Source of the DNA: Blasia pusilla
Taxonomy: Eukaryota; Marchantiophyta; Marchantiopsida; Blasiales
Length of the DNA: 64,000 nt
Assembly (NCBI GenBank): GCA_050084515.1
Contig: CM114271.1
Location: 24,366,001 to 24,430,000, forward strand
Direction of reading: 5' to 3'
Part shown: positions 1 through 11,803 of the stretch, piece after piece
How the letters are laid out: every line of letters begins with the position of its first letter
Numbering within the stretch: the stretch's first letter is position 1
The notes under the pieces: generated by a model
Seen by the model: only the letters and a program-made list of their open reading frames with translations
Told to the model about the DNA's origin: nothing
Databases searched by the model: none
Made by a program: the position numbers and the translations under genes

Positions 1-101
1 ACCTATTGGATTTTGACGGATAGCATTTTTTAAGGAATGGAAGCTGGCTGCGTGGCCAACAGGTTTTCCTGACATTCTTCTTAGATTCAACCTTCGTCTA
101 T

Positions 102-328
102 CATGCAACCTGTCGGAATCCGACAGGTTGCATGAAGAGAGGAAGATAGGAGAGAGGTCTACAAGGAAGGACTAAGAGGAAAATGGAAGCAATCAGCATG
201 ACTACATGTCGCATTCTGACCTGTTGCATGGAAGGATGATGCCTTAACTTCATTTCATTCTCTCCATTTGTTTTTTCACTAGCATTTCTAAACTCATGAC
301 GTCTACCAACATGTCGGATTCCGACATG
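102..328. repeat. Cluster of short palindromes built on GTCGGAATCCGAC
   Basis: Three palindromic blocks lie within 230 bases. Positions 102-134 are a perfect inverted repeat with 15-bp arms (CATGCAACCTGTCGG and its complement) around AAT. Positions 205-230 are an imperfect version of the same palindrome. Positions 310-328 are CATGTCGGATTCCGACATG, palindromic apart from its central base. All share the core TGTCGG/CCGACA next to CATG. I see no gene here. They may be remnants of a small foldback element or a spread-out regulatory palindrome; the function is unknown. Confidence 0.75.
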
Positions 329-673
329 ATGAAAGGTTCATTGCCTTTATTTTCCTCGTAGTCCTTCTATGTGGGCCTTAAGGATCGATTTCTTTACCTC
401 AAACATATGTGTTTAAACAAACTTCCCAAATGCCCATCAGCATCATAGACACTTCATGGACCCATTCCTCAGCCAACATAGACGATTGATTTGTGGCCTC
501 CCAGTAGTTTGAGTCATAGTTGGAAATATTGGAACCCTTCAGTTCCTACCAAACTCACCAAATTTGCTATCATCTTTGTCAATCTCTAGGACTCTCGTGG
601 GAGAAAGTAAATCCCATATGTCAAGAAAGTATTGAAAGTATTTGCATATAAGAGTGATTAAGCTATATATAGA

Positions 674-676
<3 letters not shown>

Positions 677-713
<37 letters not shown>
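677..713. repeat. (AT)n microsatellite
   Basis: This is an uninterrupted run of AT dinucleotides, about 18 repeats. The flanks 335-676 and 714-1,130 hold no recognisable gene or element. Confidence 0.95.
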
Positions 714-715
<2 letters not shown>

Positions 716-1139
716 ACGGATTAAGTGGTCTCCTTGTGTCTAGTTTTAGATTCAAGCGTGGAAAAACGAGGTTAGTTTATGACCCAATCTGATCCACTTG
801 TTACTCTCTTATAAAGATTTTTAGCATTTCAAAGAGAAAAACTTATAAAGAAACTAATAAAATTTTAGAAGAGAGGAGGCGGATTCTCTCTTCTCTTTTT
901 AAGAGAGACTCTCATCTCTTCCTCTCTTCCTCTCCTATACCATCAAACTAAAAAACTCTACCGTGTGCCAACCATGTGGCACTCTCTGCACATTCAAGTC
1001 CTCATTCAATCAACCTCATGTCTCATCATATTGATGGGTTAAGGCTCAACCCATTCACATTTTAGTTTGGGTGTCTTGGGCAATGGGCCACTTGAAAATC
1101 CTACTCCTTTAATAGCAATATTCACATAACAAGCCTCTA

Positions 1140-1530
1140 TGTCAACTTGTCGAACTCCATCAACCATCCGAATGTCTGATGGTTGGTGACAAGTGCAAAT
1201 AGACTACCCAACAAGTAGCATATGAAATGCATGTATCATACTCTTGACTACAACTAAGCACGTGCAGTCTTCCTTATACAAGGTCTATCTTGCCTCCACA
1301 ATATTTTTTGAGTGGCTAGCATATGCATATGTCAATCTAAACTCCTTTCCTAACCAATTGGTAAAATATTGCTCCTAGTCCCAACGTGCTCTAGTCGATA
1401 GACAACCGGATCAACTTCCCTTTGATAGATTTCCTCAAAATAGGCATCGACACCAACATGTCTTTCAGCTATTGATCATATTCCCACTACCACTCTGGTC
1501 CATTCTTGCTAGGAAGATAAAATATGTGTA
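1140..1530 (-). pseudogene. Ty3/gypsy RNase H fragment (decayed, first copy)
   Basis: On the minus strand this stretch aligns by eye, base by base, with the RNase H part of the large Ty3/gypsy element at 58,378-58,701. Shared runs include the plus-strand words for the NH2-end of the domain and 'actccatcaacca' near its end. No open frame of useful length survives. It is a direct repeat of the next fragment, so either the domain was duplicated or two copies lie side by side. It encodes nothing today. Confidence 0.6.
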
Positions 1531-1639
1531 TTCATGTCATCCATGTACGTAACATCTCCTCATCATGCCAACAAGCTCCCAATGCATGCGTTTGATTTGG
1601 AGATGGCTTATGACTGATCTCATATACATCTTGGTTGAG

Positions 1640-2130
1640 TCTAGCTTCTATGTTGATTTATCATATGGAAATAATAGTCTCGCAATGTGAAAGCTCATAT
1701 AGCAAGCTTCCCAATAAGGTTGTTGGACTCCATCAACCAATCACATGGTTGGTAATTTGTAATGAGAGTGAAGGGATTTCTAAACAAGTAAGATTTGAGA
1801 TGTGCCATGTTTTGCACTATAATTAGGCATACTCTCTCATGTGAGTTATACTCCATATTCATAGGCTTGTTTGAATGTGTAGCATATAGGAGTATAAACT
1901 CTCTATCCTTGCCATCATATTGAGTGAGTTCCGCTCCAAGTCCCAACATACTCCGATCCATGAGCAATTAGAAAGGAACCCCCCAAAATAATCTCCTCAA
2001 GATCGGCATAGACATCAATATATTCTCAATAAATTGGAATGCTTTCTCCTATTCATCACTTAGATTGTCATAGATTATCATGTATATACTCCATTGAATA
2101 TATGATGGTCTTGTGTGTTGCGCAAGCTTA
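1640..2130 (-). pseudogene. Ty3/gypsy RNase H fragment (decayed, second copy)
   Basis: The minus-strand frame at 1,695-1,967 reads as a Ty3-type RNase H: a start resembling 'DRSMLGLGAELTQYD' (catalytic-Asp strand and the ALTQ-type segment), then a HSN...EY motif and a final 'WLMESNNLIGKLA' tail. The matching segments are at 58,378-58,701. The frame is open for only 90 codons and is cut off on both sides. Homology continues to about 2,130 towards the end of RT. It is part of a dead Ty3/gypsy copy, probably the same dead element as the RT and methyltransferase remnants at 8.7-10.2 kb, now split by later insertions (inference). Confidence 0.75.
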
Positions 2131-2995
2131 TGTTGAACAGATCATACTCTCCTTATTGATTTGCATCCACACACTCATATTAGCCATAATTTGGGTCTAC
2201 CAACCTTATGTCTCTTGAATATTGATCTAGTATCATCCTTGAGCTCACTAAATCAAGATGAGACAAGATACCAACCTATCCCCTTACTTCCCTGCATAGA
2301 CAAGTCATTTGAGACTTGAGACAAAATTCCTTAACTCTAAGGACTTGAAACAACAATAGTTTGTTTGGCGGTCCCAATTAACTAAAGTACCTTGAACGAG
2401 TCTCTAACCATAACTCGATATTTGAATCACAAGCAAGGTCCAAGGTTGATATCCATTATTTGACTATTGGGACTTGGCTCGATGTCAAAATCCCCAAGCC
2501 AACCTCTCTATCTATCTCTATGGTTCCCAAGGTTATAGTATTTAGGTTCCAAACACCCTTCAAGACCAACCCCCTTATCTGTAGTTCAAGATATCTCCAT
2601 CCCCCGCTACATTTAGAGAAATTATCTTTGGTCGCTACTTGTGGCTCTTAACCCAACCATCATTAGGATACTCCATGAATGTTTTCTAAATCCCTTTCCG
2701 CATTCATCTAATTTTTAGTGCATCGGAATTAACTTCTCATAAGCTCTCTAACACGTTTTGATTCATCCCAAATACATCTTAGTTCTAGTCATTATGACCT
2801 CAAACATGGAGAAACCCAAATGCTCAATCAAGCTTCAATATAAATTATAGTTCCCTTAGTGCACCCCTCGTGCGAATTGTGTTTCTTCCAAGTTTCATCC
2901 CATGTTTCACCGTGATTATCCAATGCATAATCTGACTTATCTGATATGCTTATCAAAGCTTGCATCCCTCTTCTTCAACTCATGAGACTCCATTC
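2131..2995. other. No gene recognised
   Basis: AT-rich, stop-rich sequence. The short open frame at 2,460-2,651 has no recognisable motif. It is probably decayed retrotransposon sequence, but I cannot assign it. Confidence 0.5.
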
Positions 2996-3316
2996 ATTTC
3001 TATTGAAGATTGAATTACAGTCAAGCTCATGAGACACATGAAATACTACATTTGGTATGCACACGAAGCAGGGAAGTTAATCTTGGTTAGTCAATTAAGC
3101 ACGATTATCTTAACTAGGATTAGTCAATCACAATTAGTCTAACTTGAGACTATGGTTAAGGGTAGGGTTAGGGTTGCTTGTACATACCCTATATAATTGA
3201 GAAGAGGACCAGCCTCCACTCATTCTCTCATTGCAAATTTCATTCTCCATGGTGGTGTGTGTGTGTGAGAGCCGTTTTCCACCAATTATGCTTGTTTAGC
3301 AGTTTTCTACAATTTC
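2996..3316 (+). mobile_element. Solo LTR of copia family A with perfect 5-bp target-site duplication
   Basis: The LTR occupies 3,001-3,311, from TATTGAAGATTG to ...TTTTCTACA, and is flanked on both sides by ATTTC (2,996-3,000 and 3,312-3,316). It matches the LTRs of the larger copia element at 34,988-40,256 along its whole length, including the GGGTTAGGGTT stretch and the TATATAA promoter word. A lone LTR inside a duplication is the usual scar of recombination between the two LTRs of one insertion. The ends are TA...CA instead of the usual TG...CA. Confidence 0.9.
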
Positions 3317-3692
3317 CATCCTAATGTGAGTCCGCTATAGTTTTAATATTCTACATTGGCATATTTTTGGGTATGAGATTTCCCACACTTATAGTCCGTC
3401 TATGTCAATAAAGTACGAGGCTTTACAATCATAATCTTTATTCTTTGAGATATTTTCAACAAAATTGTACTAATCCCATGCGTGCAAAAACTCAACTTAC
3501 ATCCATAGGGTGGGGAATGGGTAAGATAGTCTTTAGGTTCACCTTTGAACATCGAGCCTAATTGGGTAGATTTTTCTAATCCAAGTACTTAGTCTAAGTA
3601 GATAATTAATACCTTGCATTGGAATAAGCTTTAGCCCATAGAATTACAATCATCAAAATACATTTGTGGGTTATTGTTGATATTCCTCAATT

Positions 3693-4150
3693 CACTACTA
3701 CAAAATCCCCCTCCGAATGACTAAAACAAAAGACTGAGTGTTACTCAAATTGAGGCTATGAGACTATGTAATTACTTAACCAGACTATTGTAATAAAAAT
3801 TACTCCTAGTCATATATGTTGTTACTCAAATAAATTCAAGTCATTTTTTAGTCTCATTTTTGTTACTTATTGTAGTCACTAAACACGACTTCACTCGGTC
3901 ATTGTTAATAACTAGGCAAACTCGTAAAAAATGAGTAGAAAAGTCATAAAACTGAATAGAAAAGTCATAAAGAATGACTAGACGAGTTATTCTTTATGTC
4001 TCGTATAGTCATAAAGAGTGACTAGGAAGAGTTATTTTACAAGTTATGACTTAAATAATAATGACTTTTTCTTAGTAATAAAGAATGACTCCTTCTGAGA
4101 AATAAAGAATGACTCCATGCGACACAATAGAATGACTTGTCCATGTCATA
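3693..4150 (+). mobile_element. CACTA-type transposon end with subterminal repeats
   Basis: The segment begins CACTACTACAAAATCCCC, a typical CACTA terminal inverted repeat, and is followed by many copies of AATGACT and its complement in both orientations (for example near 3,715, 3,985, 4,015, 4,085, 4,108 and 4,130). Such arrays are typical of CACTA subterminal regions, where the transposase binds. I did not find the opposite end, so this is a partial element. No transposase coding is visible. Confidence 0.6.
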
Positions 4151-4689
4151 TTACAATCATATCATATAGCTACAGATAGTCTGCAAAAGATATCTGCAAG
4201 TAACATAATCAACTATATGCAATCATTTATGTATATTATATTGGCGCATAGAGTCTATTGTGTATACATGACTACCATTAAATATGAATGACTCCTTCCT
4301 ACCCTTTGATGGACTTCATGATTGCCTTATGCTACATACCCTCTTATCACTTGTCATACATCAAAAAAAGGGCATGTAAAAGCCATTATGCTATAACTAC
4401 AGTCATAATACTGCCAGTATCATATGAAATTTTACATGCACATTATTATTGTAGCAACTCACATGTGTTCTAGCATATGATCACTTTTCACAATCACGTC
4501 GGAAGTGCTTGTCTATTGAAATCTGAAGCTAACAAATCCTTCTTACATCTAAGTGTGGCCATATCTACAAAGCTACCAAGTATATCCATTCACCCTCAAA
4601 TGAACTGTCTACCTACATGAAAACAATGCCTAGTGAATAGTGAATGATGTTTTATATGAAAAATATGGACTTACATTAAAACAAGGCCC

Positions 4690-4900
4690 AAATATATTTG
4701 AATTTCCACACTCAAAACTAAAACACAAAGGGAAGGTTCCTCTACTTCTTAGTACAAAACCTCCCTCTGAATGACTACACTACTACAAAGCCCCCCTTTG
4801 AATGACTCAAAATAAAGACTTAAATTTACAAGTACATTTGAATTGCCACACTCAAAACTAAAACACAAAGGGAAGGTTCCTCTACTTCTGATCATAAGAA
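4690..4900 (+). repeat. Direct repeat around a second CACTA-like end
   Basis: A block of about 56 bp (from 'ccacactcaaaactaaaac' to 'cctctacttct') occurs at about 4,706-4,750 and again at about 4,835-4,880. Between the copies, at 4,778, lies CACTACTACAAAGCCCCC, closely like the end at 3,693, preceded by another partial copy of that end at about 4,751. This looks like a local duplication or rearrangement of the CACTA end. Nothing coding is seen between 4,151 and 5,240. Confidence 0.6.
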
Positions 4901-5239
4901 GGCATAACAAGATGGGATGGCTATAACACAACACTATTAGGGGCATCTCCAACATAAATATGCAGGAAGAGAAGATAACTCCTCTTCCCAACTAAACATA
5001 ATAGAATAGAGAGTTCACAAAGAAGAGAATAGGAGAGAATAACTCTTCAAAATTGAACTGAATAGTATTGAATAGAACAGAATACAAGCCTCGTGGATGT
5101 GAATAAAGTGATTGAGCCAACAAGCTTACTATTACATTTGTAACAATTTTTTTAAAATTCCAAGCAAATATCCTAACAGAACATGACGCAATGTTCAATT
5201 AAAGCTTTTTGTCAAATGTTTTCTTTAAGTTATAATTAC

Positions 5240-6080
5240 ATACCCTTTCCAATGTCTTGTATATTCATATAAGACAACACAATATTGTTTCAGTGAAGAA
5301 CTTGCTATCAACTTTAAAGATACTCTTTTCTATTCTCATGAGATATCTTCTAAATTCATAAAACAGGGTCATTGTTTAGGCAGAGGTTTTTCTAAGCAGA
5401 GCCTGTATGTAATAGAATGTCAATCTTGTACTTTACATGCAAAAAGAGTTTTTCTCAATAAAGATGTTGTCTTCAATAAAGATATACCTTTCTCTATTTT
5501 AATGATTAACATTCATTATATTCTCTATTCTTCGATTATTTTCCATTAAAAAAATTTGAACCAAAAGCTAGTCATAAAGCATTACCCTAAACTACACTTT
5601 AGACAGATATTGAACTAGTGGGAGGCCCCCATTCAGACACTGTATCACATAAAATTCTTGAAATAGTGGGAAATCCTTAAGTGTAAATAGATGCTATGGC
5701 TTTAGAAAAAATCCATGGGGCATCTACCCACTTCTTTTCATCTTAGACGATCATATGACAAAAGCCCTCTCTAGACCAGATTCTCATGAATTTGAATACT
5801 TCTATTGAAGATGAAATTTCCTCTCTCCATAAAAATAAAACTTGGATTCTTGTATCCAATCCTCAAAAGCGCAAGTCATCCATGGTATCTACCAACATAA
5901 TCTCTTCCGAGATCTCCTGTAAATGGGTTTTCGAGATCAAACGGTCTTCTTCAGAAATTATTTTCAAGTACAAGACTAAGTTGGTAGCTAAGAGCTATTT
6001 ACAGAATGAAGGGATTGATTACGATGAAACATTCTCTCCTCTCATAAATAGATTATCACAAAAAGATTTCAGAGATTGAA
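5240..6080 (+). pseudogene. Copia family B pol fragment (integrase C-terminus to start of RT)
   Basis: The region translates in shifting frames to the copia segment between integrase and reverse transcriptase, including an 'FLNKDVVF'-type strand at about 5,450-5,480. It then gives the RT N-terminus in the open frame 5,786-6,079: residues 14-18 (LHKNK), TW, then CKWVFEIKR, YKTKLVAKSYLQ, and GIDYDETFSP. That order is diagnostic for Ty1/copia RT. It ends before the catalytic YVDD. The same sequence with the same neighbours occurs at 25.2-26.56 kb, so both belong to one family. It is dead: several stops and frame changes. Confidence 0.8.
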
Positions 6081-6354
6081 TATCATAAATGAAGAAAAAA
6101 CACACGTTAGAAGCATTGAGTTTGTACATAATACAATTATTTATGCTCTATGTAGCATTTCATTATGATTATGAACAGAAATATTTTACCAACCAGTGCA
6201 AGATCATGATGTCAATGGATTTCCCAAAGACTATCAGATTCCTACCACATCCTATACCTCCTAGTTCCATTGCATTGAAGGATCTATTTCAAGTTTTTAG
6301 AAAAGAAAATAGAAATATGTAGCGTTTAGGCTAATTTTGAGCTTCCATGATAGA

Positions 6355-6730
6355 CAAGGTTGCACGGAAAATAGACAAGTCCGAACATGTCCTCGGACAT
6401 GCCCGACCTATACCCAAGCCCGCCGTTTAGACCCGGGTTGACGAAGCCCGCATCCATGCGCGGCCCATGGCACGCCTGCAACTAGGCCCGCAGAAGGGCT
6501 TGGCCCCCATTTAACAAACTCAGGCCCACGGGCCTACATCACGAACTCGGTGCGAGCTCCTCTGCATGCCGTGCTATGGTTGTGGGATTTGTGAGCCTAG
6601 GTCTATGCGGCGGGCTGGGGTGTGGGCCGTAGGTACCCAAGCCCGCATGGAAATTTCCGTCCATGGGACGAACATAAGTCTACGGACAAGGACATGTTCG
6701 CGAACACAAAATTTGATCATATGTAACCAT
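6355..6730. repeat. GC-rich repeat with short inverted ends
   Basis: A GC-rich block inside AT-rich DNA. It starts near 'aaggttgcacggaaaatag' and 'gaacatgtcctcgg' and ends near 'ggacaaggacatgttcgcg', so the GAACATGTCC word is inverted at the two ends. Many GCCCG/CGGGC words give it internal self-complementarity. The opening words resemble the 51-bp tandem repeat at 19,908-20,061. It is probably a small non-autonomous element. The open frames on either strand (6,566-6,829 and 6,574-6,954) have no recognisable motif, and 6,731-7,695 holds nothing I can name. Confidence 0.45.
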
Positions 6731-7691
6731 GGCATCATAACCATGGCATATGATGGTGGATCCAGAGTCCCATTGATGCATCTTGAGGAGATTGAAACAC
6801 GGAAAGGGCGGACCACAAGGGGAACATGATAGGATTGCAAAAGGAGAGTAGACGCCATTGGAACTTTGGGTGAGCGACTAGGTTGGGTACATCGTAATAT
6901 TATGGAATCGCAATTTACACATTTAAAAACCCAAGAAAACCTAAATACCTGCAAATATGTGCATATGTGATAGAGATATTATACTCATATATCTTAACCA
7001 AGAGTTATGATGCGAGACTGCGAAAGGAAGATCGAGGAGGCACACGAACAAACTCAAAAACTATTACAAAAAAACCAATTAGGAAAATTACACAATACTC
7101 CTTAAATAATATGCCTATACACACATCGGCTCCCAAAATTCAATCCAAATGTTGACTCCGAAATCGACTACAATACCTAACATCATTGAAAAACCCTAAA
7201 CGCAGCGTCGTGCTTCCCACTTGCCCCACCATTCCGTTCAACGGAAATTTCTATCCATGTAGACCTATAATAATACAAAGATTAACTTTGCCCTATTCCT
7301 ACACCCCTGCAAATTCAGCTTCCCAACCTCCCATAAGTCTCATCTCAAGATCTAGTGCCCCCCCTTTCCCCCCAAATCGGAAAAATCGATTCAAACTCTC
7401 TGAAGCTGCGAGAGCTCTATCACTTTTGTTGTTGTTTTGTTGTATGGACTGTGCAGTTGAATAACGAACAAGAGTGGAACATCACAATCAAGTTGGAATA
7501 AACAAATAACAAAATTTACAAATATAACAAGTATTCGTGTCCCATGACCTTTAAGTATAATCCTCTATTTCTGATCAACCCTCAACGTTCGATGTTTGGT
7601 ATGCTATAACGCTAACCATGGTCTCATTTGGCATGGGCATCTGCATCGCGCTTGTAGATGACATGATTATGGCTATCTTATTATTGTGTAA

Positions 7692-7941
<250 letters not shown>

Positions 7942-8699
7942 TGCTAGTTCCTGCACGATTGATGAAACCTAAACCCTAAATCGACTAGGAATTCCTTTTG
8001 CAATCCAAGTTCTAAATGCTGCTCCAAAGTTCTCCACTATCAAAATAATGAGAAATTATCAAACTGGGGGGAATAATACTCTTAAAAATCACATTTTGAG
8101 AATGGAGTTACAAAAGATTTAGAAAACCTAAATGCATCATGGTACTTAAAAGAAAGGGAGAGACAAAGGAGCCTAGGCAGCTTCTCTTGCAAATTCTCGC
8201 CCTAGAAGCCTCTCACAAACCCTAAATGCCACATAATTGTGGGCATTACTCTTATAATTTCCATGTCATTATTTCAAAATTCTATGAAATAAAAAATAAT
8301 TTCAATATTTGAAATATTACACGCACTAATTTTGTCTTTGTTATAAGAGTTAGTTCCGCATACTTTAGTGCATGTGACTTCAAAAGGATTTTAGTTTAAG
8401 ACACACCATACTATCTGATTAATTAATATAAAATAAATCTATGTGATATTAAATTATCGGAAGGAAAATAAAAGGACACCGAAATTTTTATAGTCTAGCT
8501 TAGTCATATTTTGTCTCCATCCCGATCCTGAACTCCCCCCTTCTGTGAATTCACAATAGTTAGTGAATGTGACTCCAACATCTTGTAAGTAATTCGATCA
8601 AAAGTCAATTTAGTGGTTTGGGAGTAGCAACGAGTAATTCAAACAAGTTCTAGTAACATAAATTACAAACACTGTGGTTTAAAATGGCCTCTTTTCTAC

Positions 8700-9400
8700 T
8701 AATGATTTTGTTTTTGAAGAGTATGATGTCATCGAAGTATCACCCGAAAAAATCCAAACATGCAAAGATCTCATCCAAGATTCTATAAGACTCTATTGGG
8801 TTATTTTTCAATATAAATGATATAGAAATTTTGAATGGTATAAGCATCTTGAAAATCCAATGAGTTGAAGACCTATGTTTACCCAATAGGATCAAAGAAC
8901 TTCTCATGGATGGGCATCACCTACTTATCAGCCTTAGTTTTCCGATTGATAGGTCGAGAATCTCCACACATTCTTCTATCTATCCAATTTCCATGCACAC
9001 TCTTCTATGCAAGCATGACTGTTGCAAATGTACATTCTTGATATGACATCTGTTATAGCCCTTCCTCAATCAAATTCAACCTCTTATTTGAAAAAGGTCT
9101 CTCTCGATATTATTTTACCTATAGGACCTTTGAAAAATCAACATATCACTAAATAACTTAATACAAATCCATGTATCCTTCAACATACCTAGGTCATACA
9201 TGCTAAATGGAAAATTAGCTCCTACGACTCCTTATAAATAGTTGTATCTGACTAAACCGCTCCTCCTTTGTCAACTTGGATTAGATCTTTGGCTCATAAA
9301 TCTCAATCGTGACCTCTGTAGGAATCTTTAGGATGGGGTTTGGCTATTAATATGCAACCTCAAAAATACCCATGGAGCACGATTCGTCATCTACAACCAA
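8700..9400 (-). pseudogene. Ty3/gypsy RT remnant of the methyltransferase-bearing family
   Basis: Read on the minus strand, this stretch is colinear with the RT N-terminal region of the large element at about 59,050-59,730. The easiest anchors on the plus strand are 'gttgaagacct', 'ccaatag.atcaaag', 'tcatggatgggcat', 'cgattgataggtcg.gaatctccacacat' and 'tgtcaacttgg'. No long frame survives. It lies immediately downstream (in minus-strand sense) of the methyltransferase remnant at 9,835-10,150, in the same order as in the right-hand element. Confidence 0.75.
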
Positions 9401-9834
9401 CTCAAACATCTATACTCTTGTAATTGCTTAGAGATCAAGACGATGCACCACGTCAATTATAGTAGATGCCATCTCTTGGTGTGCTTATATCACTTACTAT
9501 TAATTCTATGTATATCTCTCTCACTCTCCTTTAGTCTTTCAATCTATTCTAGGCTAATCCTTGGACACTTCCTACATTGTCCCAATAGGAAATTAGCTCA
9601 CAAGTATAAGATAAGTGATATGTCTAGACTTGATTCGATGTTGCTCAATTTTGTCTAGATTGATAATCCATGTCAAACTACTTATGCACATTGCATAACA
9701 TAAAACTTGACGTTAAGATTCCTTTGAAAATGATGGGACTTCTCTCATATTTAAAGGAAATCCTATTGAAATCTCTCACTCAGAGGCATTGGGCCCCGCC
9801 AATTAATTGCTATGCTTGATTATCCAAAATCTAG

Positions 9835-10150
9835 CAAGGTTTGCCTTCCTTGAAAGCATGAGAGGTGGGGAGAATGAAACTAAATATGTTTGGTGTTGCC
9901 TATGACATGCCTACTCTATTCACCACTATCAATCGGGCTCAACCATCAGGCCAAACTTCTTGTGATCTACACCAAGGATCCATAATGGAATCGACCAAAA
10001 ACTGGGAAGGTTGTTGCATCCTTGTATATCCCATTCTCATGATCTCCTATTGCGACGAGTTCATCCATCATAGGCAGAGATGATGTCTTTGCAAACCCAT
10101 ACTCCCTACATCCATAAATCTTTCCCGCCGAATCCACCCGCAAATCTAGG
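9835..10150 (-). pseudogene. Remnant of a retrotransposon-borne C5-DNA methyltransferase
   Basis: The plus-strand sequence aligns without large gaps to 60,215-60,540, the target-recognition region of the methyltransferase in the right-hand Ty3/gypsy element. Anchors are 'gccttccttgaa.gcat', 'gacatgcc', 'caccac.atcaa', 'ttgtgat', 'ggatcca.aatgga.c', 'catccatcat...cagagatgatg' and 'cctacatcca'. On the minus strand the segment matching 'LWWTNL' can still be read as 'LWWMNSS'. Catalytic motifs I and IV were not recognised in this copy, and it has several stops. It matters because it shows that the methyltransferase was present in an older member of the family. Confidence 0.65.
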
Positions 10151-10159
10151 GTATTCTTG

Positions 10160-11600
10160 TCATCACTTGTATTTAAGAGTCATCCAGATATGGTTCATTT
10201 TTTCACAATGTATGATGATGAGTGAGATAGATGTTGTATAAAATATCGTAATAACTGCATTATTTTCCTAAACAACATGGTTTCCGAGTCTCCAACATCA
10301 ACCCGATGTCTAGATCCTATGCCCCTAGTAGTGAGATAGCCTTAAGCCAAGAACTTTAGTAACCTTCCACATGCATTGTTGTACTCACTAAGAGATCTAG
10401 ATTTTGTAGCCTCGACAATTTAATTTTTTTGTGCTAAATCCTTAAGAAGATTGCAAAAGTTCATAGGGAATCGCTATAAATAAATGCATAATGGCTATTT
10501 AACTAGCATACAATCCTTATTTTTATTCTGTATTTATAAGACTTCTATTCATAAACTCATAATCCATGAATAAAATTCTAGGGGTCGGGATAAATTTAGA
10601 ACATCTTATAGCATGTTCTCTATACAAGTTGCCTAGTTGATCATATTGTGTAAGAATGCCCTAAATGCATGTGGAAGATTTTTTTATATATGAAAATCAC
10701 AACACATAAATGCATCGAAGACTCATACATGTGTCTAAATTTATCAATCTTTCAATCGATAACTGTTACATTTTAATAAAGTATTCAATAGATTGTAAAA
10801 ACAAAACAAACACAAATTCTTCTCATAGACTTATTGTCCTTACATATAGGGAATCATATATGATAATGATCTTTGTTTGAAACATTTATCCTTACTTGAA
10901 ACATCTTCCATCAATTTTTATTTTCATCTACAAGAAACTAATTACATGCAATTTTTGCATAGTCAGTAAAATTGAGTTGACAACATACATACCAATGATT
11001 GACCATCTAGAGGAAAACTCACTTGTGTGGGATTTTTCCTTGTTCATTGTGTTATATCTAGTCGTCTTAATACTACATGCCAACTTAAATGTTCACCTAC
11101 TATGATTAGAGCTAGTGATAAGAAAGAGCCCCAAATGGGCACTCTTATGATTAAACTAAATCCAAAGTTTTCAAATACCTAGAAAGATTTGATTTGCGCT
11201 CATCTAGAGTAAGCAAACAAAGCTATCTTGCGTATGAAGCTAATCAACAAACCACACTATTACAACTAATCATTTATGGATCATCAAATGGAAAACTATC
11301 TTCGCATCTATAATTAAAGAAATGCAATGTCACAAATATTGTGGTTATATTATTTATTCTAATCCATTATTAAGGATGTCTACAATCCAATATGCCATAT
11401 ATCCACCATATGGATTATGAAATATATCTCTCAAGAAATACATAATACCACGACCTTATCATTTCCGTGTTTGTAATCCATGCATTTCCAACGAGCCAGA
11501 AACATGGCTAAATGTACATATAACACCTTCTCTCTATAATAGCTTCAAGAATATAAATTGATAATTATTTCAATGGTTTTCATAATGACTTCTTCTTCTG
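10160..11600. other. No gene recognised
   Basis: AT-rich DNA without recognisable coding sequence. The part next to 10,150 may continue the decayed methyltransferase/Ty3 copy, but the match fades and I cannot support it. Confidence 0.5.
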
Positions 11601-11613
11601 TATGTGTTGCCTA

Positions 11614-11803
11614 TTGGATTTTCAACATCCATTCCTCTAAGCACCACTAATCTGATCGGCCCCCTTGTATGAGGAGAAGCCTAGATTGATGGTTCCGACT
11701 TAGACGTCGAAGGAGTCATAGTAATATGACGTAGGTGGTTTACGGAGTAGCGGTACTAGGATTATCTAACCCTATATTGCATCAGGGTGCGGGGCACCCT
11801 GAT
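11614..11803 (+). repeat. Repeat B, copy 1, ending in a perfect hairpin
   Basis: A block of about 190 bp starting TTGGATTTTCAACATCC is found again at 23,819-23,998 with about one difference per ten bases. It ends in a perfect hairpin at 11,781-11,803, with arms ATCAGGGTGC and GCACCCTGAT around a GGG loop. It carries no coding sequence. It could be an LTR remnant or a small non-autonomous element. Repeat C starts immediately after it. Confidence 0.7.

Noticed and set aside
3001-3311. Telomeric or interstitial telomere tract
   Set aside because: Only two or three TTAGGG words occur, always inside the copia LTR.
11614-11803. Helitron end, because of the terminal hairpin
   Set aside because: No CTRR end and no A|T insertion site follow the hairpin.
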